64,000 bases of DNA from Sweltsa coloradensis (Eukaryota > Arthropoda > Insecta > Plecoptera > Chloroperlidae): positions 1,237,501-1,301,500 of the forward strand of contig JAMZAV010000358.1 in NCBI GenBank assembly GCA_024449915.1, in the 5' to 3' direction. Below, piece after piece: positions 44,301 to 54,240 of the stretch (its first letter is position 1; each line of letters begins with the position of its first letter). The translations under genes were made by a program, and so were the position numbers. The notes under the pieces were generated by a model. That model was not told where the DNA came from, did not search any database, and was given only the letters and a program-made list of their open reading frames with translations.

Positions 44301-47300
44301 ATTCCCAAACATAACAGATACACCAATTACAAGATTTTTTTACTCATTTTCACCACAAACACCTGCCTCTGCAAATGAGGAATTACTACTGGTACACACA
44401 GGAGTATAAATGTGAATGAAAAGATATTTATGTACGGTACTGCAGTAACTACTAAATACCAATGTATGTGGGTACTTCCTATTTAAGATTGCACACGTTG
44501 CAGACAGCAAGACACATACCACACCAACACAAAACAATGACTAAACAATAAAATTCACCACAGACAGAAATTTTCTACAATGTTTAAAAGTTGATTTACT
44601 TTGAGCACAACTTAGCTAACGGAATTACGTACAGTTTCAGACCACACAGCAGAAACCAGTTCAAAACTTCAGGAAAATTTTTAAAATGGCCTAAATAAAT
44701 ATTTTGTTTCACAAAATTGATTTTCATGAATAATTTATTTTTAAAGTTTGGTGCATTAGTGGATAAAACAATAAAAAAATATAATGAGGTATTTGGTGGA
44801 GGTGCCGGGTCGAAATGACAACACCTTCCTACATATTGAAACCTTTTAGCTCTAAAGTCCGTAAAACGAGAGATTCAGCATCCGTCTGCTTTCTTGTGTT
44901 TATTATTTGTCACCGATCCCAAGATCATATTGACCAAAGATAGCTAGCTATGTGCGATGAGCAAACTTGTCCAGAGAAAACCAGGTTTTCCCTGTAGCAG
45001 TAAATGGGCTTAGCCCTGATTCACCAGACCGAGCATCAATCCGCAGATGTACTTTATTATCTGTGATCAATCTGTCTGATTAAATATTGTTCATGATATT
45101 TAGTCCGAAATTAGTTGAGTTGAAAAGTCAAACCATGGACTTAAATCTTTCTTGGTCAAACAACATAGGCACTAGGCAGAGACAAACAGATGAAGGCTGA
45201 ATGATTGGGTTGGGTCAAATTAAAAGATGACAATTTGTATAATATGTGGAGGTGCCAGGTAAAATAAAGAAGTTGTTTTAGAAAAACATTTGCAGTTATT
45301 CCACATGAACAATTGAACATATCTTATTATTCCATGTACACAAGTGTTTAATACATCATGCAGCTTGGGTTCGCAGAGTTGTAATGGTTACACAATACAA
45401 TACCTATATTGTATCAACCCGTAACGAGAAATAATAGAACAAAACACAGTGTCAAGCAGTGGCAAAACTAGAAATAATTTAGGGGGGGGGGGGGGTCCGA
45501 GCATGAGGAGGACAGGGTTTGGAGAAAAACCCCGGTTGCCGTAGGCCAAATTTTTATTTCAGTTTACGAGAATTATTTCATGATGTTTTGACTAAAAAAG
45601 GGATTACCATTTGTTTACGAAGGTATACATTGAAATTTAGGGGCCCCACAAACTACTGTTTGAGGAGGTTTACCCGCTAGATCCTGGCGCCAAGGTACAC
45701 AAGCGCAGCTAAGGGAGCAGGAATTCAGAAGTTTGCACATGTTTACGGAAGAGATAACTAATAATACAAGTTTTGAGATGAATGCAATCCATCGGACAAG
45801 TACGTAAGTATAGGCTACATATGCCTACTTATAACACCAAAACCGACACTATGAATTCTCACCCACAAAAATTAAATTTTTTTGTTATTCTTACATAGCC
45901 TTATCTACAAAGTAAGTAGGTACACAACACCTCACCTTAAAATGAAAAACTATTTTCACCAGTTTGTAAAAAAAAAATAAATACAAAATCCATACTCTTC
46001 ACTTAGGTACCACTGTACCAGTACCTACTTACTCACACTCGTCGATCACACACGACACGCTTCACTTAGGTACCAGTACATACTTACTCACACTCGTCGA
46101 TCACACACGCTTCACTTAGGTACCAGTACCTACTTACTCACACTCGTCGATCACACACGCTTCACTTAGGTACCAGTACCTACTTACTCACACTTGTCTA
46201 TCACACACGCTTCATGCAATCAGTCAGAATTCAGAATTTTTTAAGATATTTTTCAAATCTAAGTTGGGAGAATACTAAAAACAGTTACACAAACTTAATG
46301 GGGAGATTTGCATTGGCAGTACCTAGATCTAGAATGTTTTATAAGTGTTTTGATTGCAAGTTGCTTAGTTACCTGGTATCGCAGTCGTGGCGCGCGACGG
46401 CGACGGCCGGGGCTGGTTTGGGGCAGTGAGGCCCCTCTCCGTAGCCCCTCCCAGTGGCGTTCTGACCTCCGGGAACGCGCCCCTCGACGATCAACACCCC
46501 GAGGTCGCTGAAGACCTCCCTCGCGTCCGCCCCCTCCTCTCCCCCGCTCATCATCGCTGCGTGCATGTCTGCAAGAACACAAGACAGACAGACGGGTCAA
46601 TGCTGTGCCTCAACCAGGCGTCGAACCTGGGACTGGTGGTAGTGGGCCAACAAAGCAAATAGCGGTTCTAACGGCCAGGACAATGTGCGAACAAAAATTT
46701 GCTCAAAACGCATGTCATATTTTTATGCTTTAGGTATCCTCATAGGCTACCATAATAAAAAGGACATATTATAACTAATTAGCGAATTTGTAGACGTTTG
46801 ACGTTACCTCCTCCAACCCCCCCCCCCCCCCCCACAAAAAACAAACGGGCATGGCAAAAAAATCAAGTAGGGCGTGGACCGATTTTCTTCACACGCCTTT
46901 GTTCTCAGCATTAATTTTAATTATTTTTCTCCCCCTAAAACCAAACCAAACCAAACAGATGGTCATTCAAATGGGGGTAAATATAGTAAAGTTCGAACTA
47001 GAGGAACTCGTCTGTCCCAGGTCAGTGGCGGATCTAGGACATAATCATGGGGGAGGGGCAAATCGCCCCCCTCTATCCGCCACTGTCCCAGGTAGGCTAC
47101 ATATTTTTCCACCCTCAACGTGACAACGAAACACAACTGATTCTAGCATCTGTTCAATAGCTCGTACTTTGCCAAGGCATCAACAGGATGCAGCTTATTT
47201 ATTTATTCACGTACAGGCACAAGTGACGACCCCACTTAATTGGGGCGTTGATTAAGCTGCCAACATAATTAATTATACATTAATATACCTGATACTTTTA

Positions 47301-48737
47301 CGGGGAACTGTGTTATAGTTGTTATACCTAGCTAGAGAAAGTGACAGCAATGCTCACTTTTACACGCAATCCAACAAATTGTGAGTAGCACGCACGTAGT
47401 AGAGAAACTATTAACAATAAATAACACTATAATAATATAATGAATTACTGGCAATGCCGTGGACACTGCCCCTACCTATACAAAATAGGGGTTATATCGT
47501 AAGAGAAGAGCATGACATTTAAAAAAATATTTTGTAGGCCTAGTCCTAGGTATTTCTATATCAAAGCACTTGGATATCCAGTAACTTTCTTTTTGCCATT
47601 GTAATTATTTTATGAAAAATAAGTGAAAGCACGATCAAATATAATTGCTATGGTGCAATAATTACATAAGTCCAGTTCGACTTATTAATATTTTAAATCA
47701 TAATCTCACTTCCTTCCCGTGCGAGGAGGGGTATGTGCTATGCAGCGGTGGAGTGTGAAATTATGCACCCTCCCCGACCTGCTGCAAGTAAATTGTAGCT
47801 CGGCTCGGAGTCCGACCCTAGTTCTCAAACTGGAATAATAAGAACTATACTTGAATGTGCTGGTTTGGGCTGGGCACAAAGAGTTGCATGTTAAGAAAAA
47901 TATAATCTATGAACAAAATAATTGGTTTACGATCAGATTATCGAGTACAAACGGAGGTTACGCAAGTGCGATTGACTTCCCTTCCCCCTACCTGACGCAA
48001 TCAGGCAACACTGTATTCCAAGCAACGAAGACAAAGAAAATATACGAGGGTGTGCTGCCTTGCAGAGGAGTGACAGCGTAAGCCTAGGGTTTTCCTGGAG
48101 TTTTCCAAGAACGCATCACACCAGACAGTTGCATAGGGTGCATTGATAAGAATTAGGGGTCTTTGCCTAGATTAACAAGGTCGAAACAAAGGAAAACCCA
48201 GTTACAGACCTACATAATAAAAGGGTCTGGGGCAGTAGTCAACTTTTGCATTTTAGTTCTATCAAGAATATAATGAGGTTAATCTAGGTTTTCCGAGCGA
48301 GCCTTGAAAGGGTCTGTGCGCAGTTAAATAGGGCACGTTGATAAAAAGGGGTCTGGCTAAATTGAGCTCCTGACTAGGGTAACCCAGATTGTGTTATTGA
48401 TTTGAACGCATCCGCAGCAAGCAAATGCCTCTGCACAAACCATCTGAAAGCAGCAGCAGAAGCTAGAAGAGAAACACAAACCCACGTAGATATTACGTAG
48501 CTCTCACATTCTGCAACGAAGCACTTTTTAAAAATTAATTACATTAATGATGATTCCTAGTTCATACAATATATTATATATTATCATCGAAGTTAAGCTC
48601 TGCAAATGCGCTAACAATTCTTGGTACCTAATTAATAAATGAATGAGAGAGTAAACGTCCATAAAATGGTCGGGCTTAGAAAGTGAAACAAGACAAGACT
48701 TGTCTAGCTGAGTTACTGTACCTCGCACTGGTTTCAT
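31733..48737 (-). CDS. ATOSA: Atos homolog protein (ATOSA/FAM214A family), full gene (8 coding exons)
   Basis: Joining 48737-48722, 46568-46373, 42225-42019, 37868-36897, 36673-35535, 34923-34664, 34192-33951 and 31904-31733 keeps the frame and gives about 1067 aa; human ATOSA has about 1076. The N-terminus MKPVRD, then VFSDLGVLIVEGRVP and the LLWENNVPLCVEVLLCPDC block, match the vertebrate N-terminal region. HFSQLSAWWSSSKG and the YRVTVPGEAF region follow. The middle (about 250-840) is Ser-rich and likely disordered. SLLGTFEESVLNGRLEP with HVTLPITVFFY (about 871-930) is the conserved Atos domain (DUF4210). The end, with KSGRIYLHTDIRMI and PTNPKFSSRK, is the C-terminal 'chromosome segregation' domain. 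Drosophila Atossa is a nuclear transcriptional regulator of macrophage metabolism and invasion. Vertebrates have ATOSA and ATOSB, and this single gene may represent both. Confidence 0.93.
32295..32940. mobile_element. Non-autonomous hAT element, 646 bp
   Basis: Ends TAGGGATGTGCAAAC (left) and TAGGGATGTGCGAAT (reverse complement of right) are flanked by a perfect 8-bp duplication, ctgtattc, at 32287-32294 and 32941-32948. The interior contains a separate long perfect inverted repeat (see 32586-32835). It lies in the last Atos intron. Confidence 0.92.
32586..32835. repeat. 35-bp perfect inverted repeat inside the hAT element
   Basis: The 35 bases at 32586-32620 are the exact reverse complement of 32801-32835, separated by 180 bp. 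Pairing continues inward over 'acaaagaacataaa' after a 10-base offset. A diverged copy of the left arm and interior lies at 34298-34376. RNA from this region could form a long hairpin. Confidence 0.85.
33325..33480. repeat. Dispersed repeat (copies at 8587-8665 and 57745-57850)
   Basis: 'tcgtcggggaagtc' and 'ttcccgacg/cccagacgacg' blocks are shared with 8587-8665. The later 'agagctcgcct.tagttt' and 'aactccc' blocks are shared with 57755-57800. The family is unknown. Confidence 0.5.
33951..34192 (-). CDS. ATOSA: Atos coding exon 7
   Basis: Acceptor 'ccatccag' and donor GTAAAC. Encodes VPRCGTIQVTLFNPMGTVVK, FVVMYDLTDMP and LRQRTLYMP, then WLRYLIHL, the first part of the C-terminal domain. Confidence 0.97.
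34664..34923 (-). CDS. ATOSA: Atos coding exon 6 (DUF4210 core)
   Basis: Acceptor 'ctcttccag' and donor GTGAGT. Encodes SLLGTFEESVLNGRLEP, GFTASLGASG and CPRHVTLPITVFFYTLGD, the most conserved part of the family. Confidence 0.97.
35535..36673 (-). CDS. ATOSA: Atos coding exon 5
   Basis: Acceptor 'tatttgcag' and donor GTACTT. Encodes about 380 residues rich in Ser, Asp, Asn and Lys, with the basic piece KLNKRRCDLNDK. No fold is seen, in keeping with the variable middle of Atos proteins. It ends in phase 1. Confidence 0.93.
36897..37868 (-). CDS. ATOSA: Atos coding exon 4
   Basis: Acceptor 'atgtttag' and donor GTTAGT. Encodes SQLHFSQLSAWWSSSKGANP and the β-rich region with HSFPIASVSKSTCIKVSVRR, then a Ser/Pro/Arg-rich, probably disordered stretch. 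Of the two largest exons it is the more GC-rich. Confidence 0.95.
38260..38434. repeat. 81-bp tandem repeat, two units plus 13 bp
   Basis: Units 38260-38340 and 38341-38421 are identical. A third begins at 38422 and is cut after 13 bases. The unit continues 3.26 kb away at 41702-41771. It lies in Atos intron 3. Confidence 0.92.
39476..39520. repeat. 'ctagcataggctagc' palindromic mini-repeat
   Basis: Two to three units of a 15-bp sequence that is close to self-complementary ('gcctagcataggctag'). Short and local. Confidence 0.6.
41285..41351. repeat. (TTA)n microsatellite
   Basis: About 22 perfect TTA units; the poly-isoleucine frame here is the microsatellite read in reverse. Confidence 0.95.
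41638..41675. repeat. 38-bp perfect palindrome
   Basis: 17-base arms (AGAGATAACGATAGAAA and its exact reverse complement) surround a 4-base loop. It lies 20 bp inside the right end of the inverted-repeat element and is probably a subterminal hairpin of it. Confidence 0.85.
41702..41771. repeat. Continuation of the split 81-bp unit
   Basis: Resumes the 81-bp unit from its 14th base to its end ('gagagggtt') with a few substitutions and small indels. Confidence 0.85.
42019..42225 (-). CDS. ATOSA: Atos coding exon 3
   Basis: Acceptor 'cttccag' and donor GTAACT. Encodes FLCQRAENLRKHLQLLWENN and VPLCVEVLLCPDCPCG, then DLLLEQWLVSMVPVTKR. The 'LLWENN(V/L)P..VE' core is typical of the family. Confidence 0.95.
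42640..42690 (-). repeat. tRNA-like SINE fragment
   Basis: 'ggatcgaacccgcacc' on the plus strand is a reversed B-box. No full tRNA. Confidence 0.4.
42700..46000. other. Atos intron 2 sequence without other genes
   Basis: I see no exon. Short open frames at 42883-43198 and 43326-43580 lack family resemblance. A G run at 45482-45495 begins a segment whose start 'cagtggcaaaactag' resembles hAT-type ends, but no matching right end or duplication was found. Confidence 0.5.
46000..46212. repeat. 50-bp minisatellite, about four units
   Basis: Units built from 'cacttaggtaccagtacc', 'tacttactcacactcgtcga' and 'tcacacacgc' repeat about four times, slightly diverged at both ends. It lies in Atos intron 2, about 160 bp from the 3' side of exon 2. 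Confidence 0.85.
46373..46568 (-). CDS. ATOSA: Atos coding exon 2
   Basis: Acceptor 'ttcttgcag' and donor GTAACT. Encodes AREVFSDLGVLIVEGRVPGG and a Cys/His-containing tail (PHCPK, HDCD) that matches the conserved N-terminal block of ATOSA. Confidence 0.9.
46597..46676 (-). repeat. tRNA-like fragment
   Basis: 'ctcaaccaggcgtcgaacct' then 'gggccaacaaagc' and 'cggttctaacggcca' give a partial tRNA-like layout. It lies just upstream of the exon 2 acceptor. No convincing cloverleaf. Confidence 0.35.
47023..47085. mobile_element. Tiny hAT-type element, 63 bp
   Basis: The left end CAGTGGCGGATCTAGGACAT and right end CTATCCGCCACTG form inverted repeats, and a perfect 8-bp duplication tcccaggt flanks them (47015-47022 and 47086-47093). 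It is an internally deleted relative of 50227-50781, whose ends are nearly the same. Atos intron 1. Confidence 0.9.
48722..48737 (-). CDS. ATOSA: Atos coding exon 1 (16 coding nt)
   Basis: ATG at 48737 encodes M-K-P-V-R plus one base before donor GTACAG. With the first two bases of exon 2 it gives MKPVRD, resembling the MKPDRD start of vertebrate ATOSA. An acceptor-like 'ttcttgcag' just upstream (48747) would make this a 25-nt micro-exon with a separate 5' leader exon. If this exon is wrong, ATG at 46566 in exon 2 is the alternative start. Confidence 0.65.
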
Positions 48738-48799
48738 CCGAGGGGTCTGCAAGAACAAAGCCAAACTGCCAAGATCCAAAGACGTCGTAGAAACACTCA

Positions 48800-49200
48800 A
48801 CTAACACACTAGATCGACACTAACTACTCGAGAAACCATCCACCATAGTCCAACAAGTGAATACGAACATCGTACGAACAGATTTAACGCGATTACAGAC
48901 CGATAATGAACCCATGTTGTTCGTCTTCTTTGTCCGTAGCGACTGCCACTTATATTTAGTTTCCATTTTGTACAGATTTCGTCGTCGACTGCATCTGTTG
49001 GCTATACTGTGACCATGCGCAAGAACCCTGCCGTCCGCCTAGCAACACTTGTTGGCAGACTGATCCCCGCTTGTCCACGACCACGGTGTACCTTGTGTTG
49101 TGGTGCGCGCGCAACTGCGATCAGCTGGGCCCCAACAGCTGATTGGCCGAGAGCTGTCATACTGTAGCCAATGGTGAAAAGTTAAAATCCGCTAGTTTTT
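48800..49200 (-). promoter_or_regulatory. Probable Atos promoter region
   Basis: The region upstream of the first coding exon is less AT-rich than its surroundings (49000-49170). It contains CAGCTG E-boxes (49137 and 49205) and a CCAAT-type 'attggc' (49142). The transcription start is not visible. This is inferred from position only. Confidence 0.35.
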
Positions 49201-50226
49201 ACAACAGCTGCTAATTATGCCTAATTGTGGATCGTATCGTACAAAAGTATTTTCTGTGTTTTGTAGGTCCAGGTTTGCTATGACAGGGACCTTGGCAGGA
49301 GAAGGTTTTTGTTGTTATCATAACACTCAACCTCAAGGTAACATCGCAACTTCTGCTAGACAACGACTTGCAAATTCGCGTAGTTCTCTACAATTGTGAT
49401 CATTATTTTACAATTACCCGTGACTGGCACAAGGTTAAATGATGATAATATAAGTACTCGGACATTGTAATGAAAATACAATCCATCGGACAATTTTTGA
49501 CACAAATTGGAAAATTATCGTCAAAATTCGCTTACCGTCATCAAACTAAAAAAACACATCCATCGGACCGATCTGTATAAATTACCTTACAAAGTGTGGT
49601 TGTTAAAAAATACACATCATCCAATGAATTTTTACAGAAATTAGTAAAATCGCAATATGGAATTAAAAACTTCGTCATCTAAAATGACAAGAACAACCGC
49701 GCGACACACAATGAGTAAAAAGTAAATAATAAAAAAACATCGAATAGTTTTCGACTCATATTCTAGACAAATTTGTTACCATGTACGTTAGTTTTCAATT
49801 GGGATCTTCAGAAAATTAACATCACGGATTTTTAATAGCAATGATGGTTCCTAAACGCCCATCTGTTTGGCTCGCCTGGCTGTCAATGCTAAATATAAAG
49901 AAGCCAACCAACCAAGCGATTGATAACACACACGCGTCCTTGGGCATGAGCTGAGGTGAAGCCAGGCTGTGAGCTGTTTATCGAGGTGCCCTGTGTGCTA
50001 ATTCAATATTCAAGGACTGGAAATTGCGTATGGGATATTTGCCAAACTTACTACACAACACAACCCAGATGCTGACAGAGCAGGAAGTTAATTCCATTCC
50101 CAAAATAGAACATTATAATATTGTGTTTGAAATCGAAATAACCTTTGAGTATTTCACGTGGGTATTGCTCTTGGATCTAGTGTACTGAGACGGGAGATAT
50201 TCACTCCAGGCTGCTCGCTACCTTTG

Positions 50227-50781
50227 CAGTGGCGGATACAGGGGAGGGAGCGGTGGGGCGATCACCCCCCCCATGATTCTTTAAAAATTACAAAATGTAT
50301 ATTATTTTATTGTGCAAACAGCGTAGCGAACGGCATATATTACAATAGTATGTATAAAAGGCCACCTTAGAAAGTATGATAATCACGTAAGGCGGTAGGG
50401 GAGGAAGTGAAGTTGTGTGTGGAGTGAAGTTGGATCGGGGTGTGATTGTGCACGATCGGTGCCGCCTACGACCAAGACTCTTAGGTATCACCTACGTATA
50501 GGCATACGCTGTAAATTGTAAGCTCAACATGACGACAAAACAAATTGACGCACACAAACTACATTGTTTCGGTATTGCATTCCGCCCACCACTTTTTTCT
50601 AAAACGCACCAAATGAACTAAAAAAAACCTGATTTTCAAAATTTTCGCCTGCGCCGCTATTAATGAGGGGCTCCGCCCCCCCCAACCCCGTGCGACCGTG
50701 CTTAGTCCCATTCCCACGACTGTATATACACACACGAATCGCCCCCCTCCCCCCCCCCGTTATGTCCTAGATCCGCCACTG
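50227..50781. mobile_element. Non-autonomous hAT element, 555 bp
   Basis: Ends CAGTGGCGGATACAGG and (reverse complement of the right) CAGTGGCGGATCTAGG are flanked by a perfect 8-bp duplication, tacctttg, at 50219-50226 and 50782-50789. The right half is closely related to 20420-20640 and 62610-62810. There is no transposase frame. Confidence 0.95.
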
Positions 50782-51514
50782 TACCTTTGTAATCTCTTTG
50801 GGCAAAGATCGTCAAGGTTTTAATTGGAACGAGCTCACGACGTAGAAAGTTTAATCACGGAAGAGCAAGAGAATAATATGTTGTTTGGTCGCCTTATCAC
50901 AGACAGGCGGGCGCGAACAATCACCGTCTCCTCTGTACTGACGAGAACAATGCCCCCCAGGACATTCTGTAACAGCCGCACTAACACAACAATATGAAAC
51001 AAGAGTGATAAACATTTGAACAGTTTCCATTTACAAGATGTAGAGAGCGATAGAGGTAGCTCAGAAGAGAGAAACTTATTCGGGGGGTCGTCGGTCGATC
51101 CTAGACTCTGACAATCCTGTCTAAACGTTTTTACAAGGTTTCCATAAGTCAAACGACGACGTAATGCCTTGGACATTCCTTCCTAGTTCCGATCTACCTA
51201 AACAACCTAATTGACCTAGTAAGACACCGGGTACACAAGAGTTGGGCATTCCTCCAGAGAAGTGTCGTTGTTGACAACGTGCATCAAGCGCACAACTCAT
51301 CACACCAACCAGCACAAAAGAAGATGCTCCCAGCCCACCACAACCATCTTCCTCCATCAGTAGATGGCAACACGAGCACTGAGATCATTAGCCAATACCA
51401 AGCAAGACGCGTGCGTGACCTTCGGGATTGGCAGCCACAACCAAAGAATATATTAGATTATTATGCGTTACAGGTCTCTACATTACGGTTTCATTTTCTT
51501 TTTAGGATTTGTGG

Positions 51515-51783
51515 GTAGGCGGCGGATATCCTAAGAGTTCTGTCCACGGGCGGCGGATACCCGAAGAGTCTGTCCACGGGCGGCGGATAAACCGAAAAAT
51601 TCTGTCCACGGGCGGCGGATACCCGAAGAGTTCTGTCCACGGGCGGCGGATACCCGAAGAGTTCTGTCCACGAGCGGCGGATACCCGAAGAGTTCTGTCC
51701 ACGGGTGGCGGATACCCAAAGAGTTCTGTCCACGGGCGGCGGATACCCGAAGAGTTCTGTCCACGGGCGGCGGATACCCGCCC
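51515..51783. repeat. 31-bp GC-rich minisatellite, about 8.5 units
   Basis: The unit has two parts, 'ttctgtccacgggcggcgg' and 'atacccgaagag', and repeats about eight times with few changes. Since 31 is not a multiple of three, each frame shifts between units and the apparent open frames on both strands have no conserved protein. It is not a gene. Confidence 0.95.
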
Positions 51784-51984
51784 TCACGGATTTCCTTCAG
51801 ACCGCCCTCGCCTACCGAGGTTCAGAGTTCAGAGTAGGGTGGAGCCTCGTTAAATTGGCGAACGCGAATTTCCACCCTTGACGAACTGAAATCAATAACT
51901 AGCAAAGCAACCCTACTTTTGAACGGAATCTGCCTCCGGACGAATGACACCCCCTTAAATCATGATACACGATGCCTATCGATC

Positions 51985-52050
51985 CGACAGGTGGACAGAC
52001 TCGAACCCGGGTCTTCTGTGGGAAGGTCCTATGAATCTCCTGGGGGCGCG
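51985..52050 (-). repeat. tRNA-like SINE fragment
   Basis: The plus strand 'cagactcgaacccgggtctt' is a reversed B-box with an adjacent arm-like sequence. No complete tRNA. Confidence 0.5.
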
Positions 52051-52099
52051 TGAGATTGAGAAGATCTCGGACCCTATCAACGTGGGCCGACTATAGCGT

Positions 52100-52480
52100 G
52101 TTATGATTGATAGCGTGGACAGACTATACCTACGCATGTTACATTGCGTGAGGCTCGGGCAACGAGCAAACGATCGCACATGTCGCTACAGGAAGCGTAA
52201 TTACAGTTGTCCCTCGTGGTTCGTTGACCTCCTGTTCTGTCCACTCCAGCTGATCCGTCAATACAACCCACGGCTGTCAGTCTGTCTCAGCTCTACTCCT
52301 GAGTTCCTGACCTACTCCACGCACTGAATTCACATACCGGATACCTCTCATAGGCTCCACTATACCTTTGATATAGCTGGACCACACTACCTACGCACTA
52401 CATTGCGACTCGAGCCACCCAGCAAACATCACATTCCTCCTAGACTATACAGTTACCTATCGTCCGTCTACCTACTGCTC
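52100..52480. repeat. Imperfect tandem duplication, about 270 bp apart
   Basis: 'actatacctacgcatgttac' then 'attgcgtgaggctcgggca' (about 52124-52165) recurs as 'actacctacgcactac', 'attgcgactcgagcca' (about 52385-52425). Past 52480 the sequence becomes a C/T-rich low-complexity tract to about 52680. Confidence 0.55.
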
Positions 52481-53799
52481 TCTACCCACTATCCTCACTA
52501 CCTCATCTCCACTCCACTCTCCACACCACCCTGTTGCTCCCCCCCTGTCTAGTATACGTACTACCTCTGTCCTGTCTGTCTTAACTGTCTCACCACCTGT
52601 ACGTTCTGTATGTCTCATCCTTTACTTCTACCACCTCCACCCTACCTGTTCCCTGCCTGTCTGTCTATCTGTCCAGACATCATGATGTGAGCTGTGGGTG
52701 GACTGGACGCAAAGCCCACTCGCACGTGGCTACCCATACTTGAGGTCGGCGTCGAACAAAGACTCGTCCAACACTTTAGACTTCTTGGTAACGCGGTGAA
52801 TTACTTATTATTATTATAGGAACCTCATCGATCGCTCGGGGCAACGAACAGAACAGGCGACCACGTTTACTTTGCACCCAATCCAAACTACTATAGAGCA
52901 GGAAAGTTTACATTGGTATGATGCAATGCAAGTACATGCATCGAGGGTTATCTTGATTATTTTGATCATTTGATCTAATGCCTGATGCTGCTGCTTTTTG
53001 ATACAATTACGAAATCAATAGGACACATTTGGCAGTTGTCACATAGAGCTATTCGCTCGGCCAAGATGAATCCGACGTATACGAAACTTTACGTAATTGT
53101 CAATAAAACATACATGGACAGCCCTACAGTAGTAGATTTTCATTTTTCTATCTTTGTAAGCCAAGATCAATCAATCCACAAATGTAGTAAATTTTAGACT
53201 TTCGGGAATCAAAGAACCTGAAATCAGTTAATCCAGCATAGCGCAATCCAAGATGAGAGATCGTGGTAGCCCTACATCGCCTCACTCGCCCTACCACTCG
53301 ACCCTACACCAGTCGTAAAACCTTTACGGGTGACTAGCCAGGACTTCGTAGGAGTCAGTTTAAAACTTTGTTGCGGATGTGGGCATAAACCCATGTCAAT
53401 AGGCCTCACACGTGTACCCAGCTGTCGGGTATCGGTTTCTAATGGAGCTTCATTGTGACATACGATCAGAGTACCAAATCTCTAATAACGACTACACACC
53501 CTATAGTAAGAAATAGCGTACGTGGACAATAGCAAGGAGGATTATTGAGACTCAGGAGTGAAGCAAGACAAGGTTTCTTAGCTTGGAGGGTTTCAAAACG
53601 TCGTGCTGCGCAGTCCGTACGTGTCCCGAGACGAGGGATTGAACAAAAACCGCTCACGACTTGATATTATTTTCCAAGATGGCCTCCTCGACGTAGATCA
53701 TGATAGCCAAGTGTGCACGCATGCTTGACTGGCTCACAATCGATGCATCGACAATCATCACCGAGGAACTAGAGAGTGAGTGAGGAAGGGGTTTGCCCC

Positions 53800-54240
53800 A
53801 GTGCTGACGAGCGGACGTTGACCTGACTACGCAACACAGCCGCGCGTAGGGTTCGAACCCCGGGGAGACTCCTTGCTCGGGGAGGGGGACCCGGGTTCGA
53901 GTCCCGTATGACGTCTAAACTGTTGTTACTTTCTTGTATTTTATTTTATTGGAGTGAGTTGAATGACCAGGGGCGGAGGAATGGGGGGGGAGGTGCAGTA
54001 GTACCCGGGCCCACGGCAAGAGGGGCCAAGGGGTTGAATCAACTTGAAGCTAACAAAGACGGTGTGTGGTTCTTTCGATCTCAGACCCCTACTTTTATAA
54101 CTCCATGTTCAGCCTAACAGTTGGCGTGGTCGTTCACACGGAGAGGGTTGAAATCTGTGCCTGATGGCCGGGATTCGAACCCCGTCCCCGGGCACCACAC
54201 AGCTGACTACTATCCTACCCCAGCTACGTCACATGGTCGT
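53800..54240. repeat. Cluster of tRNA-like SINE fragments
   Basis: 'gggttcgaaccccgggga' at 53849, 'cccgggttcgagtccc' at 53890 and, on the minus strand, an A-box/B-box pair at 54165-54235 ('tagctggggtaggatag' and 'ggggttcgaatccc'). The last is the closest to a tRNA-derived SINE head in the window, but no intact tRNA gene can be supported. Confidence 0.55.

Noticed and set aside
45470..45720. hAT-type element starting 'cagtggcaaaactag'
   Set aside because: The right end 'ctagatcctggcgcca' does not pair well enough and no 8-bp duplication was found.
51491..51853. Repetitive proteins on both strands
   Set aside because: A 31-bp minisatellite; the period is not a multiple of three and both strands are equally open.
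54165..54240. Possible tRNA gene
   Set aside because: It has A- and B-box-like sequences, but I could not form a complete acceptor stem and anticodon arm; a SINE head is more likely.
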